A stretch of DNA of 64,000 bases from Methylobacterium nodulans ORS 2060 (GCF_000022085.1 NC_011894.1:4207001-4271000), one strand, 5' to 3'. Shown: positions 9,552-18,824, counted from the stretch's first letter. The notes: generated from the sequence alone by a model not told the origin. A program made the numbers and translations.

Positions 9552-9692
9552 TCAGTCCGTGCCGAGGAGACGCCGGTAGGTGAGGATGATCGCGTCCGCC
9601 TGCGCTTCGGTGAGGTCGGTGAAGATCACCGCCTCGCCGACGAAGACCGTGCAGCGGCCGTCGAAGCTCGATTGTTTCCGGATGAGCGGCAT
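9552..9692 (-). CDS. Small hypothetical protein (46 aa)
   Basis: A 46-residue reading frame beginning MPLIRKQSSFDGRC and ending LTYRRLLGTD. It was missed by length-based gene finding. Support comes from a strong ribosome-binding site (GGAGGG, 6 bases before the ATG), a balanced globular-looking composition unlike the Arg/Pro-rich shadow frames, and a position just downstream of and co-oriented with the cyclase gene. I see no known motif or membrane segment. Function unknown. Confidence 0.6.
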   Translation of the reverse strand: MPLIRKQSSFDGRCTVFVGEAVIFTDLTEAQADAIILTYRRLLGTD

Positions 9693-9786
9693 CACCGGCC
9701 CTCCATGCACCGTCAACCGGGTGCGGCCGGCACGGTTCCGTTGGGTCGGCGGCCGATCCCAACCGAAATGTTCGATGCGGTCGGGA

Positions 9787-10887
9787 TCAGCGCAGCGTCG
9801 CCTGATCCTGTTCGAGGGCGGCGACCGAGAGCGCCTGGCCCCGTCCGCGCAGCGCGTGGCGCCCCAGAGGCCGCGCCCGGATGCCGGCCGGAAGGTGAGG
9901 CAGCAGGTCGAGAAGGTCGGCGGAGATGAGGACGGGCGCGTCGAGGGTGCGGCAGAGGGTTTCGATGCGCGCCGTGACGTTCACGGCATCGCCGAAATAC
10001 GCGATCTTGTGCCGGTCGACGCCCACCTCCGCGGTTACGACGGAGCCGCCGTGGAGCGCGGCCCTAACCTCCGGCACCGTCCCGAAGCGCTCGCGCCAGG
10101 CGGGCGCCTCACGGGCCAGAGCGTCGCGGATGGCGAAGATGCAGGCGACGCAGCGCGCCTCCTGCAGCCCGCGGGCCATCGGCCAGGTGATCAGCGCCAT
10201 GTCGCCGATGAAGTCGTCGGTGGATCCCTGGCAGCGGCGCACGGGCTCGGCGATCGCGGCGAACACCGCCGACAGATAGGCCTGCGCCTTCAGGTCGCCA
10301 TGCATCTCCGCATAGGCGGTCGAGCCGACCACGTCCACGAACAGGAAGATGCGCTCCTCTTCGACGGGCCGGTGATAGCGGCCGACCATCAGGTTGACGA
10401 AGACCTCCGCGCCGATGAGGTCGCGCATCCGCACGACGAAGACGAGCAGGGCGGAGACCGCGAGCGCGTAGACGAGCGCACGCAGGGACGGCACGACGGA
10501 ACTGGCGAAGGGCTCCGCGCTCAAGCCGGTGCCCCAGACCACGACGCCGCCGGCCGCATGTCCGAGCGCGATCATCCCCACATAGGCGAGTTCGGCCACC
10601 GGCACGTAGAGGAAGGTCGGCAGGCGGCGAAAGCGTGACTGAAGGCGCGGCATCAGCACGCCCCGCTCCAGCATGAGCGCGCTCGCCCCGATGCAGAGAC
10701 CGTAGATCCCGGCCACGACCGGGATGCCGTTGCTGAAGATCACGTCGTAGAGGACGCCCGCCGCGGCGCTGAGGGCGAGGATGGCGACCCAGAACCAGAC
10801 GTGTTGCGGGATCAGCCTCGACACCACAGCGGCCGGACCGCGTCCGGCAAGCGGAGCCGGACGATCGAACTGAGCGGCGCGGGTCAC
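9787..10887 (-). CDS. Membrane-bound class III adenylate/guanylate cyclase
   Basis: A 366-residue protein. Residues 25-170 hold several hydrophobic segments (about five or six TM helices). The C-terminal half is a class III nucleotide cyclase domain, with metal-binding aspartates in FLFVDVVGSTAYAEMHGD and DDFIGDMALITW and the later AYFGDAVNVTARIE block. It makes a cyclic nucleotide, most probably cAMP, at the membrane. The N-terminal helices are presumably a sensor. The next genes to the right include a PilZ protein and a diguanylate cyclase, so this stretch is rich in second-messenger genes. Substrate specificity is not read from sequence. Confidence 0.9.
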   Translation of the reverse strand: MTRAAQFDRPAPLAGRGPAAVVSRLIPQHVWFWVAILALSAAAGVLYDVIFSNGIPVVAGIYGLCIGASALMLERGVLMPRLQSRFRRLPTFLYVPVAELAYVGMIALGHAAGGVVVWGTGLSAEPFASSVVPSLRALVYALAVSALLVFVVRMRDLIGAEVFVNLMVGRYHRPVEEERIFLFVDVVGSTAYAEMHGDLKAQAYLSAVFAAIAEPVRRCQGSTDDFIGDMALITWPMARGLQEARCVACIFAIRDALAREAPAWRERFGTVPEVRAALHGGSVVTAEVGVDRHKIAYFGDAVNVTARIETLCRTLDAPVLISADLLDLLPHLPAGIRARPLGRHALRGRGQALSVAALEQDQATLR

Positions 10888-11087
10888 CCTGAGGCCTCCC
10901 TGTCACGGGGCATGCGGGCGCCTCTGCACTGCGATTCAGGCTCTTTTCGGAGCATTCCGCGTGCTTTGCGCAAGGATTGCCCCGATGGGCCGAACTTGCG
11001 GCAAGTCCGGGCGGGCGCGGTGATGCGGAACCCTCCCGCCTGCGGTGACGTTCGAGGCGTCAATCACCCTCAAGCCAGGAGGCTTCC

Positions 11088-11321
11088 ATGCGCATCCGCC
11101 TTGCCCCTCTCGCGGCTCTCGCTGCGCTCACCGCGGTCCCGGCGCTCGCCGAGGACGTCACCGTCATCCGGCGCGACGCGCCGCCCGCCGAGCGCTCGAC
11201 GGTGATCGAGAAGCGGTCGGTCGAATCCACCGGTTCGGTCGGCGGCTGCGAGACCAAGACCGTGCGCAAGGAGAACGAATTCGGCGACTCGAAGACGGTG
11301 CGCAGCGAGCGCTGCGACTGA
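11088..11321 (+). CDS. Small exported hypothetical protein
   Basis: A 77-residue protein with a clear signal peptide (MRIRLAPLAALAALTAVPALA, cleavage before EDV) and a highly charged mature part with two cysteines (GGCETKTV and the C-terminal ERCD) that could form a disulfide in the periplasm. AGGAGG lies 6 bases before the ATG. The repeated VIRR/VIEKRSV/KTVRKE character is common among small alphaproteobacterial periplasmic proteins. Function unknown. Confidence 0.8.
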   Translation: MRIRLAPLAALAALTAVPALAEDVTVIRRDAPPAERSTVIEKRSVESTGSVGGCETKTVRKENEFGDSKTVRSERCD

Positions 11322-11379
11322 CCGCGGGGGAGGGGGGCGGCCAGCGCCGCCCTCGGCCCGCGGCCGACCGTGCCGGCCG

Positions 11380-11799
11380 TTACTTCAGGAGCCGGGACAG
11401 CGCCCTGCCGGCGGGCGTAGCAAGTTCCTTGGCGTCGACAGTGCCGTCGCCGTCCGGGTCGGCGGCCTTGAAGCGGGCCTCCACCAGGGCGAGGAACTCG
11501 TCCTTGGTGAGCGTCCCGTCGTTGTCCGAATCGGCGGCCTTCAGCTCCTTGCGGCTCAGCCGGCCCTTCAGTTCCTTGGCGTCGACCGTCCCGTCGGCAT
11601 CCTTCTCCGCCGCGTCGAACACCTTGGAGGCTGCCGCCTTGGCCTCGGTGAGGTCGATCGTGCCGTCCGCATCGGTGTCGACCGCCGCGATCGTGCGGTC
11701 CGCGCCCTTGGGCTTCGCCTCGGCGCTGCCGCTCCAGCCGGTCGGTGCGGCAACGATAAGCGCCATCGCCAGCGCGGCATGTCGAAGGGATCCGATCAT
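11380..11799 (-). CDS. Exported EF-hand calcium-binding protein
   Basis: A 139-residue protein with a signal peptide (SLRHAALAMALIVAAPTGW, cleavage near SAEA) and four EF-hand loops in series: DTDADGTIDLTE, EKDADGTVDAKE, DSDNDGTLTKDE and DPDGDGTVDAKE. Three loops have Asp at positions 1, 3 and 5; the second starts with Glu. The pairing suggests calmodulin-like calcium binding in the periplasm. The start was chosen at the methionine opening the signal peptide. It converges with the small exported protein gene on the left. Its partner is unknown. Confidence 0.9.
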   Translation of the reverse strand: MIGSLRHAALAMALIVAAPTGWSGSAEAKPKGADRTIAAVDTDADGTIDLTEAKAAASKVFDAAEKDADGTVDAKELKGRLSRKELKAADSDNDGTLTKDEFLALVEARFKAADPDGDGTVDAKELATPAGRALSRLLK

Positions 11800-11921
11800 G
11801 GAAGTCTCTCTCGTCAAGTCCGGCGGAAAGTCGAGCCCCGATGTTGCCACACCGAGATCTCGGCTCGACGCCCAGCGCGTCAACATAGGCGGGCGGCCGG
11901 AGACCGCAAGCGGCCGAGAGA

Positions 11922-13298
11922 TCAGGCGGGTGCGCGCTCGGCCAGGATCTTGTCGACGCGGCGACCGTCCATGTCGATGACCTCGAAGCGCCAGCCCTGC
12001 CGCTCGAAGGCGTCTCCCGCCGACGGGATGCGGCCGAGTTCGGAGATCACGTATCCGGCGAGGGTGGAATAATCGTCCGTGTCCGGCGGATTGCTGAAGC
12101 CCAGGCGCTCGAAGGCTTCGACCGCCGGCATCATGCCGTCGATCAGGAGCGAGCCGTCCTGCCGCTCCACCACCATCGGCTCCTCGTCCTCTGCGTCCGG
12201 AATGTCGCCTGCGATCGCCTCCAGAAGGTCGGTCTGGGTGACGATGCCTTCGAGGTTGCCGTATTCGTCCACGACGATCGCCATGCGTACCGGCTTGGCC
12301 TTGAAGGTCTCGAGCACGCGCAGGATCGGCATCCCCTCATGCACCACGATCGGCTCGCGGATCAGGGGCGCGATGTCGACGGAGGTCCCGTCGAGGATCT
12401 GGTTGAGGATGTCCTGCTTGCGCAGGACGCCGACGATCTCGTGGATCTCGCCCCGACTCGCCACCAGCGCCTCGTGACGGCAGGCCCGCACGGTTTCGAG
12501 GATCGCCTCCCGAGGCTCCTCGATGTCGACCCAGTCGACCTCGTGGCGCGGGGTCATGATGTCCCGGATGCGCCGCTCGCCGATGCCGAAGATGCGCGCG
12601 ACCGCCTCCTGCTGCGCCTCCTGGATCAGGCCGGCCTCCTGGCTCGCCGCGACGAGGAGGGTGAGCTCGGCCGGGGAATGCAGCGAATCCTCGCCCGAGC
12701 CGGGCTGGAGACCGAACAGGCGCAGGACGCCGTTCCCGAGCCCGTTGAGGAAGGCGATCGCCGGACGGAACAGGAGCAGGAACAGCCGGAGGGGCCGGAC
12801 CACGGCCAGGGCGGTGCGCTCGCTGCGCTGGAGCGCGAGGCTCTTGGGCGCGAGTTCGCCGAGCACGATGTGCAGGGCCGTGATCACCACGAACGCCACG
12901 ACGACCGAGATCGCGTGGGCGCTCGCCGCTCCCAGGGGCGGCGGCAGCCATGCGAGCAGCGGCTCGATCAGGTGGGCCAGAGCCGGCTCGCCGACCCAGC
13001 CGAGGGCGAGCGACGAGATGGTGATGCCGAGCTGCGTCGCCGCGAGATGCGCGTCGAGATGGTCGGTCGCCCGCTGGAGAGCGGCGGCGTTGGCTCGCTT
13101 CTCCGCCACCAGTTCCTGCACCCGGCTGCGCCGCACCGCCACGAGGGCGAACTCGGCCGCGACGAAGAACCCGTTCGCGAAGACCAGGAACACGACGGCG
13201 AACAGGCCAAGGCCCGTTCCCCAAGGACTGTCGGAAAAAATCACCGCCTCCCGTGGCGCATGCGGTGGTGCCTCGGCAGGCCACCGCGGCCATCTCAT
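11922..13298 (-). CDS. CorC/HlyC-family membrane protein (DUF21-CBS)
   Basis: About 458 residues in the order DUF21/CNNM membrane domain with four hydrophobic segments (starting LGLFAVVFLVFANGFFVAAEFALVAVR), two CBS domains (around RDIMTPRHEVDW and MAIVVDEYGNLEGIVTQTDLL), and a C-terminal CorC_HlyC domain (LIDGMMPAVEAFERLGF). The family is annotated as hemolysin-like but is better linked to magnesium/cobalt efflux. Reading further upstream is possible; I prefer the ATG opening MRWPRWPAE because the sequence before it looks like an inverted-repeat region, not protein. Confidence 0.92.
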   Translation of the reverse strand: MRWPRWPAEAPPHAPREAVIFSDSPWGTGLGLFAVVFLVFANGFFVAAEFALVAVRRSRVQELVAEKRANAAALQRATDHLDAHLAATQLGITISSLALGWVGEPALAHLIEPLLAWLPPPLGAASAHAISVVVAFVVITALHIVLGELAPKSLALQRSERTALAVVRPLRLFLLLFRPAIAFLNGLGNGVLRLFGLQPGSGEDSLHSPAELTLLVAASQEAGLIQEAQQEAVARIFGIGERRIRDIMTPRHEVDWVDIEEPREAILETVRACRHEALVASRGEIHEIVGVLRKQDILNQILDGTSVDIAPLIREPIVVHEGMPILRVLETFKAKPVRMAIVVDEYGNLEGIVTQTDLLEAIAGDIPDAEDEEPMVVERQDGSLLIDGMMPAVEAFERLGFSNPPDTDDYSTLAGYVISELGRIPSAGDAFERQGWRFEVIDMDGRRVDKILAERAPA

Positions 13299-13435
13299 AG
13301 CGTGTCTTGCCCCCGCTGGGCTATCCGGCCGTCCGGGAAAGCGCGTCATACGAAATCCGGATGATTGCCTCGCCATGCGGATTTCGGCTTCGCTTTGGGG
13401 GCACGGAGCAGAGCTCCGCGCCGCACGGGCTTGGT

Positions 13436-13472
13436 GATCCGGTTTCCGAACGGATCGTCCGGAAACCGGATC
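13436..13472. repeat. Inverted repeat (13-bp perfect stem)
   Basis: Arms GATCCGGTTTCCG and CGGAAACCGGATC with an 11-nt loop lie directly before family B copy 2. A weaker stem (CGAAATCCG / CGGATTTCG) lies about 70 bp to the left. Together with family B they fill the roughly 300-bp gap between the CorC-like gene and the 3' end of the PilZ gene. Confidence 0.6.
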
Positions 13473-13596
13473 AGTTCACCACAAGTTGCGTTGAGCCTGA
13501 CGGATTAAACCGGCTGAACGAACGCTTCCTTTTGTGGCAGCCCCACCGGCCCTCATGCTGAGGCGCGGGGTGGTTTCCACGCACCTCAGCTTCTAT
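13471..13596 (+). repeat. Repeat family B, copy 2
   Basis: About 125 bp sharing AGTTCACCAC, CCTGACGGAT, AAACCGG, CGGCCCTCATGCTGAGG and CACGCACCTCAGC with the copies at 6665-6860 and 45248-45407. The central GATCTTCGATCGCC block is deleted, so this is a shortened member. The right end runs into the stop codon of the PilZ gene, repeating the pattern of family B lying at gene 3' ends. Confidence 0.65.
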
Positions 13597-14199
13597 TCAG
13601 AGCACCACCGACTCGTTGAAGGTTTCGGGGCGGAAGGGCAGCCGGAAGGCGACTGCGATCCCGCCGTCGAGGTGGCGCACGACGGTCGCGAAGCGCTTGC
13701 CCACAGTCACGGTCGCGCCGACGGCCGGCCGGGCCGCGACCGCGATGGCGGCTCCGGTCATCGAGAGATCGATCAAGCTCCCGGGCAGCACCGAGCCGTC
13801 CGGAAGCTTCACCTGAACTGCCTTTGTCGCCGGAACGATGCGCACATCGCTGCGCTGGTCGATCTTGCCGCTGGCGCGGGCGGCGAGCCAGGCGAGCCGC
13901 GCGGCGATGCGGGCACGGCGCCCCGGGCCGATCTCGATCGCCACGATGAAGCCTGCGGGCGTCAGGCTGCGGATCACGCCCGTGACCGCGCCGATCGTGT
14001 TGAGATAGATCGTGACCGGATCGCCCGGCAGCCCCGGGACGGCGGCGATCAACTCCGCTTCGGTCAGGGAGAAGGTGCGCGTCTCGCAGGCATGCTCGTG
14101 GCCGTTCGGCAGGAGGTAGCGGCCGGAGATCCGCAGGACCGTCGCGGGGGATTCCGGGGGCGTGCCCGGCGGGGGGATCGCTCGTGAGGTCTGCATCAT
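13597..14199 (-). CDS. PilZ-domain protein (probable tandem PilZ)
   Basis: A 200-residue cytoplasmic protein. The C-terminal half (about residues 110-195) reads as a PilZ domain, with QRSDVRIVP, then LIDLSMTGAAIAVAA (the D-x-S-x-x-G signature) and a final VVRHLDGGIAVAF strand. The first half (GRYLLPNGHEHACETRTFSLTEAEL, GVIRSLTPAGFIVAIEI) has a similar plan and may be a degenerate PilZ domain. PilZ domains bind cyclic di-GMP. It is divergent from a diguanylate cyclase about 400 bp away, a fitting effector-enzyme pair. The start is the first of two adjacent ATG codons; longer readings upstream are Arg/Pro-rich and unsupported. Confidence 0.85.
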   Translation of the reverse strand: MMQTSRAIPPPGTPPESPATVLRISGRYLLPNGHEHACETRTFSLTEAELIAAVPGLPGDPVTIYLNTIGAVTGVIRSLTPAGFIVAIEIGPGRRARIAARLAWLAARASGKIDQRSDVRIVPATKAVQVKLPDGSVLPGSLIDLSMTGAAIAVAARPAVGATVTVGKRFATVVRHLDGGIAVAFRLPFRPETFNESVVL

Positions 14200-14594
14200 G
14201 ACACACCCGACCTGCCCGGGACATGCTCGGCGCTGCGACACCAAGCCAACCCGCGCGCGGAGTCTGGCGCGCCCTCGTTGCGGCTTCCTTGACGGAGCGC
14301 ATCGAGATCGCCGTGCCGGAGAGCAACCCCGCCGCCTCGGGCTCGCGGCTCGATCTTGACCGGGCCGCGTTGCGAATTGGTTTTCGCGAGCGGCTGGCCC
14401 GCCTCGCAATCCGGATCCGGGCGACCGAGGGTTCATCCGTAGCTGATCGTCGAAACCACCATGGCCGGGTGAGGATCGACATCGACGATCCTGCCCTTCT
14501 CGGGGCCGGCCGGGAGAAATCTCCGGTCGCGACAGTCTTTCTTCACCTTCCCTGGGCTTGATGTCGCGAAGTGCTGAAGGAATCGAATCGTTCG
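14200..14594. other. Divergent intergenic region, PilZ gene / diguanylate cyclase
   Basis: About 395 bp between two divergent genes. It must hold the promoters of both. No clear hairpin, direct repeat or recognisable operator stands out. Confidence 0.4.
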
Positions 14595-15749
14595 ATGATC
14601 CTCGACGCCCCGACCCTGATGGCCGTGACGGTGTTCGTCGCCCTTATCGTCGGGATGCTTTTCCTGCTGTCGTGGGGACAGGCGCGGCGAACGCAGGCGC
14701 TCGCCGTCTGGGGGCTCGCGCATCTGATCGGCGCGGGGGGCTCGGCCCTGCTCTGCGGGCGGGGCGTCATCCCGGACTGGCTGTCGATCGGCCTCGCCAA
14801 CACGCTGCTCCTCCTGGCCTATGGGATGATCTGGAGCGGCGCCCGCAGCTTCGAGGGCCGCCGGACCGCGCCCACCGCCCTGATGGCGGCGCCCGCCCTT
14901 TGGATTGCGGCCTGCCTCGTGCCCGCCTTCTACGAATCGGTCACCGCGCGGGTGATCCTGGCCTCGAGCGCGGCATCCGTGCTGTGCCTGCTGTGCGCCC
15001 ACGAATTCTGGCGCGGACGCCCCGAGCCGCTCGTCTCCCGCGGCCCCGCCATCCTGCTCCTCGCGAGCCAGGCGGCGCTATACGCGGTGCGGATCCCGGC
15101 GAGCCTCGTCTTTCCGGTGCCGGCGGTGAATCCGGTGGCGAGCCCCTGGGTCGCGGTGCTCTGTTTCGCGGCGCTCCTCTACATGGTGGCGATCGCCTTC
15201 CTGTTCATGGCGCTGGCCAAGGAGCGGCTCGAATGGGAGCAGCGGCTCAGCGCGCTGACCGATCCGCTCACCGGCGTCGTCAATCGCCGCGGGCTGGAGG
15301 AGAGGGCCTCGGTCCTGCTGGCAAGCGGACGGGCGACGCTCCTCCTGTTCGACCTCGACCACTTCAAGCGCATCAACGATACGTTCGGGCATGGGATCGG
15401 GGATGCGGTGCTGGTCGGCTTCTGCACGCTGGCGCGGACACTTCTGCCGCCGCAGGCGGTGTTCGGCCGCCTGGGCGGCGAGGAATTCGCCTGCGTGCTG
15501 CCGGGCGATTCCGCCGCGGAGCCGATCGCCGAGACGATCCGGCATGCGCTGGCGGGCATGCGCGCCGAGTGCATCCCGAACCTTCGGGTGACGGTGAGCG
15601 TCGGAGCCGCGCGCGGCGAAGCGGGGCTCGACGCACTCCTCGAACGCGCCGACAGGGCGCTCTACCGGGCCAAGCGCCTCGGGCGCGACCGCGTGGTGTG
15701 GGACGGGCCGGCGCCGCGTCCCGTCCGGGAGATCAGCGCCGCTTCATGA
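14595..15749 (+). CDS. Membrane-bound diguanylate cyclase (GGDEF)
   Basis: A 384-residue protein. Six or seven hydrophobic segments span about residues 5-215, followed by a GGDEF domain. The active-site loop is intact as RLGGEEF, with upstream LLLFDLDHFKRINDTFGHGIGD, so it should make cyclic di-GMP. No RxxD inhibitory site is seen five residues before GGEEF, so product inhibition may be absent. An in-frame GTG lies 24 bp upstream; the ATG was preferred. Its 3' end overlaps the converging ccmH gene by 17 bp. The N-terminal part is probably a membrane sensor of unknown signal. Confidence 0.9.
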   Translation: MILDAPTLMAVTVFVALIVGMLFLLSWGQARRTQALAVWGLAHLIGAGGSALLCGRGVIPDWLSIGLANTLLLLAYGMIWSGARSFEGRRTAPTALMAAPALWIAACLVPAFYESVTARVILASSAASVLCLLCAHEFWRGRPEPLVSRGPAILLLASQAALYAVRIPASLVFPVPAVNPVASPWVAVLCFAALLYMVAIAFLFMALAKERLEWEQRLSALTDPLTGVVNRRGLEERASVLLASGRATLLLFDLDHFKRINDTFGHGIGDAVLVGFCTLARTLLPPQAVFGRLGGEEFACVLPGDSAAEPIAETIRHALAGMRAECIPNLRVTVSVGAARGEAGLDALLERADRALYRAKRLGRDRVVWDGPAPRPVREISAAS

Positions 15750-16203
15750 GGTCGGAGAGGGCGGCCTCCTCGGCGGCCGAGAGCGCGGCGGGCGGGGAGG
15801 GCCTCCGGCGGCGGGTCCGCAGCCACAGCCCCAGGCCCCCGAGCGCGAGCACCAGCGGAGGGGTGAGCCAGAGCAGGGCCGTGTGCCAGGCCAGTACCGG
15901 GCGCAGGAGCACGAATTCCCCGTAGCGCCGCACGACGTAGTCGACGACCGCCTTGTCGTCGTCGCCCTGGCGCAGCCGCTCGCGCACGATCAGGCGCAAA
16001 TCGCGGGCGAGCGGCGCGTCGGAATCGTCGATCGACTGGTTCTGGCACACGAGGCAGCGCAGCCCGGCCGAGATGTCCCGCGCGCGCGCTTCGAGTTTGG
16101 GATCCGCCATCACCTCGTCCGGCTGCACCGCATGCGCGGCAGAGGAGAGGGCGAGGAGCGAGAGCAGCGCCAGGGAGGTCAGGACGGCTTTCGGGCGGGA
16201 CAT
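15733..16203 (-). CDS. ccmH: Cytochrome c maturation protein CcmH
   Basis: A 156-residue periplasmic thiol protein of the system I cytochrome c maturation pathway (CycL in rhizobia). A signal peptide (residues 1-25) is followed by the redox motif LRCLVCQNQ (C50 and C53), and a C-terminal membrane anchor lies near residues 108-127. It keeps apocytochrome c cysteines reduced for haem ligation by CcmF. It is the last gene of ccmI-ccmE-ccmF-ccmH, 4 bp after ccmF. Confidence 0.97.
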   Translation of the reverse strand: MSRPKAVLTSLALLSLLALSSAAHAVQPDEVMADPKLEARARDISAGLRCLVCQNQSIDDSDAPLARDLRLIVRERLRQGDDDKAVVDYVVRRYGEFVLLRPVLAWHTALLWLTPPLVLALGGLGLWLRTRRRRPSPPAALSAAEEAALSDLMKRR

Positions 16204-16207
16204 CGGG

Positions 16208-18202
16208 CTACTCCGCCGCCACGGGGGTCGTCGGGGCCGGGGCCTGCGCGCGCGACCGGCTCCTGGCCGGGGCGCCGATCCGGAAGCGCCGGTCGGTGAG
16301 CGACAGGCCGCCGCCGAGGGCCATCACCACGGCGCCGAGCCAGATCAGCAGGACGAGCGGCTTGTAGTAGAGCCGGATGCCGAGCGCCCCGTCCGGCTGG
16401 CTCTCGCCGACGCTGGCATAGACCTGGCCGAGGCCGAGCGTGAGCAGGCTCGCCTCGCTCACCGCCATGTTGCGGGTGCCGTAGAAGCGCTTGCCCGGCT
16501 CCAGCCGGCCTTCGAGCGCGCCGTCGGAGCCACGGATGGCGAGCTGGGCCACCGTCTCGGTGTAGTTCGGGCCCGTCCGCGGCACCACGCCGGTGAGCGT
16601 CGCCGTGTAGGGGCCGGCCGTGAGGGTGCCGCCGCGCGGGACGGTGGCGAGGGCCTCGACGCTCCAGGCCTGCGCGGCGATGCCGATCACCGTGAGCCCG
16701 ACGCCCGCATGGGCGAGTGCCGTGCCCCAGGCCGAGCGCGGCAGACCCGTGGCGCGGCGCAGCGACAGGCCGAGCGAGCCTCCCTTCGCGCGCGTCACGA
16801 TCTCCATCACCGCCCCGACGACCAGATAGGTGCCGAGCCCGACCCCTAAGGGGGCGGCGACCGGCCCGCCGGCGCGGATCGCCAGGAGCCCGAGCACCGC
16901 CAGAATCCCGGCCGCGACCCCGACGAGGAGGCGCTGGGCCGCAGCAATGAGATCGCCGCGCTTCCAGGCGAGCGTCTGCCCGAAGGGCACAGCCAAGAGG
17001 AGCGGCACCACGAGCGGCAGGAAGGTGAGGTTGAAGAAGGGGGCGCCGACCGAGATTTTTTCCGCCGTCAGCGATTCGAGCACGAGCGGATAGAGGGTGC
17101 CGACGAGGACGGTGGCGCAGGCCGCCGAGAGGAAGAGGTTGTTCAGCACCAGCGCCCCCTCGCGGGAGATCGGCGCGAACAGCCCGCCCTGCCGCAGGCT
17201 CGGCGCCCGCCACGCGAACAGCGTGAGGGACCCGCCGATGAACAGGACCAGGATGGCCAGGATGAAGGTGCCCCGCGCCGGATCCGTCGCGAAGGTGTGG
17301 ACCGAGGTCAGCACCCCGGAGCGCACCAGGAAGGTGCCGAGCAGCGACAGCGAGAAGGTCAGGATGGCGAGGAGCACCGTCCAGACCTTGAGCGCGTCGC
17401 GCTTCTCCATGACGATCGTGGAGTGGATGAGCGCGGTGCCGGCGAGCCAGGGCATCAGCGAGGCGTTCTCGACCGGATCCCAGAACCACCAGCCGCCCCA
17501 GCCGAGCTCGTAATAGGCCCAGTAGGAGCCCATCGCGATGCCGACCGTGAGGAAGCACCAGGCGAGCAGCGTCCAGGGCCGCACCGCCCGCGCCCAGACG
17601 GCGTCGAGGCGCCCCTCGATCAGGGCCGCGATGGCGAACGCGAAGGTGATCGAGAAGCCGACATAGCCCAGATAGAGCAGCGGCGGGTGGATCGCGAGGC
17701 CTGGATCCTGGAGGATCGGGTTGAGGTCGCGGCCCTCGACCGGCGCCGGGTTGAGCCGCGCGAAGGGGTTCGACGTCGTCAGGATGAAGAGCAGGAACAC
17801 GAAGGTGATCGTGGCCTGAACGCCGAGCGTGTTGGCCCTGAGCGTCGCGGGCACCGAATCCCGGGCGAGCGCCACGATCGCCCCGAACAGTGCCAGGATC
17901 AGCACCCAGAGGAGCATCGAGCCCTCGTGATTCCCCCAGACGCCGGAGATCTTGTAGACCATCGGCTTGAGGGCATGGGAATTCTCGAAGACGTTCAGGA
18001 CCGAGAAATCCGAGGTGACATGCGCGAAGGTAAGGGCGCCGAACGCGAAGGCGATGCAGACGAAGCTCGCGAGCGCCGCCGGCACCGCGACGCCGCGCAG
18101 GACCGGATCGCCGGTGCGCGCGGCCCAGACCGGCATTACCGCCTGCGCGAGCGACAGGGCGAGCGCGAGCGCAAGCGCGTAGTGACCAGCCTCGATGAGC
18201 AA
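16208..18202 (-). CDS. ccmF: Cytochrome c haem lyase subunit CcmF
   Basis: A 664-residue polytopic membrane protein of the haem lyase complex. The tryptophan-rich haem-handling segment WGGWWFWDPVENASLMPWL is clear, as are many TM helices from MLIEAGHYALALALAL on. CcmF takes haem from holo-CcmE and attaches it to apocytochrome c with CcmH and CcmI. It is about 115 bp downstream of ccmE, and ccmH follows within 4 bp. Length is typical. Confidence 0.97.
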   Translation of the reverse strand: MLIEAGHYALALALALSLAQAVMPVWAARTGDPVLRGVAVPAALASFVCIAFAFGALTFAHVTSDFSVLNVFENSHALKPMVYKISGVWGNHEGSMLLWVLILALFGAIVALARDSVPATLRANTLGVQATITFVFLLFILTTSNPFARLNPAPVEGRDLNPILQDPGLAIHPPLLYLGYVGFSITFAFAIAALIEGRLDAVWARAVRPWTLLAWCFLTVGIAMGSYWAYYELGWGGWWFWDPVENASLMPWLAGTALIHSTIVMEKRDALKVWTVLLAILTFSLSLLGTFLVRSGVLTSVHTFATDPARGTFILAILVLFIGGSLTLFAWRAPSLRQGGLFAPISREGALVLNNLFLSAACATVLVGTLYPLVLESLTAEKISVGAPFFNLTFLPLVVPLLLAVPFGQTLAWKRGDLIAAAQRLLVGVAAGILAVLGLLAIRAGGPVAAPLGVGLGTYLVVGAVMEIVTRAKGGSLGLSLRRATGLPRSAWGTALAHAGVGLTVIGIAAQAWSVEALATVPRGGTLTAGPYTATLTGVVPRTGPNYTETVAQLAIRGSDGALEGRLEPGKRFYGTRNMAVSEASLLTLGLGQVYASVGESQPDGALGIRLYYKPLVLLIWLGAVVMALGGGLSLTDRRFRIGAPARSRSRAQAPAPTTPVAAE

Positions 18203-18317
18203 GGGAGAAGCCTCTTTTCAAGTCCCGCCGCGGCCCGTCCGCTGCCGGCCCGCCCGTCGCCTTCTAATCCGGTTGATCCGTCCCGCCGCGACGATGTTTC
18301 GCCGCACGGACAACCGG

Positions 18318-18824
18318 TCACTGCTGCCGGAGCGCCGGCTTCTCACCGCTTGCCGTCTGCGGTGCGGGCGCCGTCCCGCCCGGATGCTTGGCCTCGCCCT
18401 GCCAGTGCCCCTGCTTCTTGAGGGCATCGGCCACCTCGCGGGGCATGTAGGTCTCGTCGTGCTTGGCGAGCACGGTGTCGGCCCGGAACATGCCGCCGGG
18501 CTCGAGCATCCCCTCGGCGACGACGCCCTGGCCTTCGCGGAAGAGATCGGGGAGCAGCCCCTGATAGCGCACCGGCACGGTGGCACCATTATCGGTGACC
18601 ACGAAGGCGACCCGCCCGTCGGGACCGCGCTGCACGGACCCCTCCTGCACGAGGCCGCCGAGACGGAAGCGCACGCCCGGCGCCACCGCCTGGCTGGCGA
18701 TCTCGCTCGGCGACCGGAAGAACACGATGGTGCCGCGCATCGCCCACAGGACGAGGCCGAGCGCCACCGCGAGTACCGCCCCGCAGACGCCGATGAGCAT
18801 CAGCCGACGCTGCTTGCGGGTCAC
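18318..18824 (-). CDS. ccmE: Haem chaperone CcmE
   Basis: A 168-residue periplasmic haem chaperone with one N-terminal membrane anchor (about residues 8-29) and an OB-fold domain. The covalent haem site is seen as [10 protein letters not shown], with H122 and Y126. I chose the GTG that gives [10 protein letters not shown]: it has GGAGG 7 bases upstream and matches the usual CcmE start, while the longer reading adds a charged extension not typical of the family. It passes haem from CcmC (elsewhere) to CcmF. Confidence 0.95.
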   Translation of the reverse strand: MTRKQRRLMLIGVCGAVLAVALGLVLWAMRGTIVFFRSPSEIASQAVAPGVRFRLGGLVQEGSVQRGPDGRVAFVVTDNGATVPVRYQGLLPDLFREGQGVVAEGMLEPGGMFRADTVLAKHDETYMPREVADALKKQGHWQGEAKHPGGTAPAPQTASGEKPALRQQ

